Assembly (NCBI RefSeq): GCF_000313135.1
Contig: NW_004457372.1
Coordinates: 57,087-121,086 of the forward strand
Reading direction: 5' to 3'
Origin: Acanthamoeba castellanii str. Neff
Lineage: Eukaryota > Discosea > Longamoebia > Acanthamoebidae
Length of the DNA: 64,000 bases
Below, piece after piece: positions 62,545 through 64,000 of the stretch. Made by a program: the position numbers and the translations under genes. The notes beneath the pieces were generated by a model that saw nothing but the letters and a program-made list of their open reading frames with translations, made no database searches and was not told where the DNA came from. Position 1 is the first letter of the stretch. The number at the start of each line of letters is the position of its first letter.

Positions 62545-64000
62545 TCACAGCCGTCTCTTGGTGGAGCGGTGGTGGGTATCCTCAGTTATCGGAGGCGCGC
62601 CGTCGCCGCTCGGCTTGGCCGTCTTGGCCTTCATCTTTGGACTCTTCTCCTTCTTTTCCCTGACCTCCACCTTCTTCTTCTTCTTCTCGTCGGCCGCCTC
62701 CCTGCTTGGCTTCTCGATGAAGTCCTTTCCCCGTGGTGAAGCCTGTCCACGCAGCTGCTTCCCCTTCTCGCTCGCGCTCTTTCCCTTCACGGTCGTCTTC
62801 TCCTTTTCGTTCTTTTCTGTCTTTCCTGTGTCGTCTTCGCTCTTTGCTCGTCTCTCGCTTTTGCGTGTCGTCTTCCTCTGTCTAAAGAGAGTGATCGTCT
62901 CCTCCTCTCCGTCATCGCTCGGCTTGGCCGGTGGTATCTTCATTGAGCCGCCCACCATGATGACGGGGGCCGAGCTGAGCGCCGAGGCTGATGCCGACGC
63001 CGATGATGAAGACGAAGACGACACAGAGACGCTGCGCCGGCGGGCGACGTGTTTGCGTTGTTCGTTCTCGCCGGCGGAGGAGCCCTTGCGGCCGAGAAGC
63101 GCGTCGGTCGACGAGGAGAACAGAGCTGTCAGGTCCCGCGAGAGTCGCTTCATTCTTCCTTCGCTCTTTTTCTTGTTTTGCTCCGACGATGTCGAGGGCG
63201 CCGAGGAATAGGAGGATGACGATGACAGAGACGATGGCGACGATGACGACGATGAAGACGATGATGACGATGCCGACGAAAACGGTGATGATGACGATGA
63301 CGATGAAGAAAATGGTGAAGTGAAGGAGAGCATGGTGACGGATCGGCGTTCGAGGCGGCCCTTGGCCTTCTTGCGTTGCTTGGCCTCGTCGATCATGCGC
63401 TTGCGCTCGAGCTGCTGCAACTTGACCAGCTCCTCGCGATCGGTCTCGCCCACCCGCCACTCGCTCTGGATGCTGTCCCACCCGCGCTCGATGTCGCGCT
63501 TGGTAAGCTTGGCGCTACTCCGACGGCGGGGCGTCGCCGCCGTCTCGGCCTCTGCCGGCATCGCCTCGGCCGAGGCCGACGTCGTAGACGGCCACAATTC
63601 ATCGCCGATCGGCCGGAACGCAGCGGACAAACTGGCTGATGCGCCGTCATCGCAGGACTTGATGCGGCTGGGCAGTGTGTGCAGCCTCCGGGCGGGCGTC
63701 GCGGCGGGCAGGCCACGGACTGTGGCCGATGGCCGAATCGCAGCTGCTGATGAAGACGAGGAAGACGACGACGGCGAAGAGAACAGGAGCCGGGCGTCTT
63801 CTGCTTCGAACCGCGCCCACTCCGCGGCGGTCTTGGGCGTGGGCCGGAATCGCTGCTCGACGTACTTGGCCTGGATCCAGGCCGTCAGCTCCCTGGTGGA
63901 CAAAAAAGAAAAAACAAAGAAAAAGAAAGACAAGGTCAGGCAGCCGCAGAGATCTGAGTGTTGGAGACGACGCACTCGAACGAAGAGCGCGGGGTGGGCT
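62545..64000 (-). CDS. probable ArfGAP-domain protein, 3' part only (runs off right edge)
   Basis: Partial gene. The upstream-most exon piece at the window edge joins in phase to an exon beginning ELTAWIQAKYVEQRFRPTP (about 63895). Joined, it reads FEELTAWIQAKYVEQRF, the last helix of an ArfGAP domain (compare the AWIRAKYVEKKF ending in ACAP/ASAP proteins). The rest (to TGA at complement 62545) is low-complexity: Ser runs, Lys/Glu/Arg-rich segments, and coiled coil-like REELVKLQQLERKRMIDEAKQ. The zinc finger and arginine would lie beyond the window, so catalytic competence cannot be judged. Assignment rests on one short motif. Confidence 0.6.
   Translation of the reverse strand, partial: AHPALFVRVRRLQHSDLCGCLTLSFFFFVFSFLSTRELTAWIQAKYVEQRFRPTPKTAAEWARFEAEDARLLFSSPSSSSSSSSAAAIRPSATVRGLPAATPARRLHTLPSRIKSCDDGASASLSAAFRPIGDELWPSTTSASAEAMPAEAETAATPRRRSSAKLTKRDIERGWDSIQSEWRVGETDREELVKLQQLERKRMIDEAKQRKKAKGRLERRSVTMLSFTSPFSSSSSSSSPFSSASSSSSSSSSSSPSSLSSSSSYSSAPSTSSEQNKKKSEGRMKRLSRDLTALFSSSTDALLGRKGSSAGENEQRKHVARRRSVSVSSSSSSSASASASALSSAPVIMVGGSMKIPPAKPSDDGEEETITLFRQRKTTRKSERRAKSEDDTGKTEKNEKEKTTVKGKSASEKGKQLRGQASPRGKDFIEKPSREAADEKKKKKVEVREKKEKSPKMKAKTAKPSGDGAPPITEDTHHRSTKRRL

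Overview
This is nuclear eukaryotic DNA. It is very probably from an Acanthamoeba-type amoebozoan: GC-rich at third codon positions, dense with short introns whose donors are mostly GTAC(G/C), with (GTGTC)n and (CACACG)n arrays inside introns. The gene content fits too (tandem PstS-like ectodomains fused to kinase-cyclase-kinase, WbsX glycosyltransferase, START-RasGAP, Zn2Cys6 factor). Assignment rests on pattern recognition; no search was run. Two assembly gaps (N runs) lie at 29535-29981 and 51725-51856. Exon joins were worked out by eye. Gene spans run from start codon to stop codon and include introns.

Layout, 0-30 kb: START-RasGAP regulator (+, 186-7146); phospholipase C/phosphoesterase (+, 7436-9752); membrane-anchored epoxide hydrolase (-, 9797-11379); an unrecognised minus gene (about 11541-11950); two-domain WbsX/GT-B glycosyltransferase (+, to 14690); a frame-broken B-box/coiled-coil/FG gene (about 14758-15560); acyl-CoA carboxylase carboxyltransferase (-, 15647-18370); dual-specificity phosphatase (+, to 20424); Hsp20 (-, 20635-21279); MPPED-type metallophosphoesterase (-, 22138-23372); SF3B5 (+, 23601-24135); four-TM protein (+, 24462-25485); Ubl/RA-RhoGAP (+, about 25852 into the first gap).

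Layout, 30-64 kb: SNU23/ZMAT2 (-); secreted CAP protein (-); small Arg-rich ORF (-); dephospho-CoA kinase with C-terminal TM (-), 60 bp head-to-head with a cap guanine-N7 methyltransferase-like gene (+); PKD-domain membrane protein (-); GT8-like type II membrane glycosyltransferase (+); an 8.3-kb receptor gene (+, 41175-49434); a 39-codon micro-ORF (-); LASP-like LIM protein with novel WAD repeats and a Tyr/Gly/Gln-rich tail (+); mitochondrial intermediate peptidase (-); Zn2Cys6 transcription factor (+); GT25-like protein (+); and the 3' part of a probable ArfGAP gene (-) running off the right edge.

The genes are independent eukaryotic units, not operons. Themes are small-GTPase control (RasGAP, RhoGAP, ArfGAP), signalling (receptor kinase-cyclase, DUSP), glycosylation (WbsX, GT8, GT25) and mRNA maturation (SF3B5, SNU23, cap methyltransferase). 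The most striking system is the 41175-49434 receptor: two bacterial phosphate-binding-protein-like domains outside the cell, joined through an EGF-like module and one TM helix to kinase, cyclase and kinase domains, the cyclase with non-canonical active-site residues.
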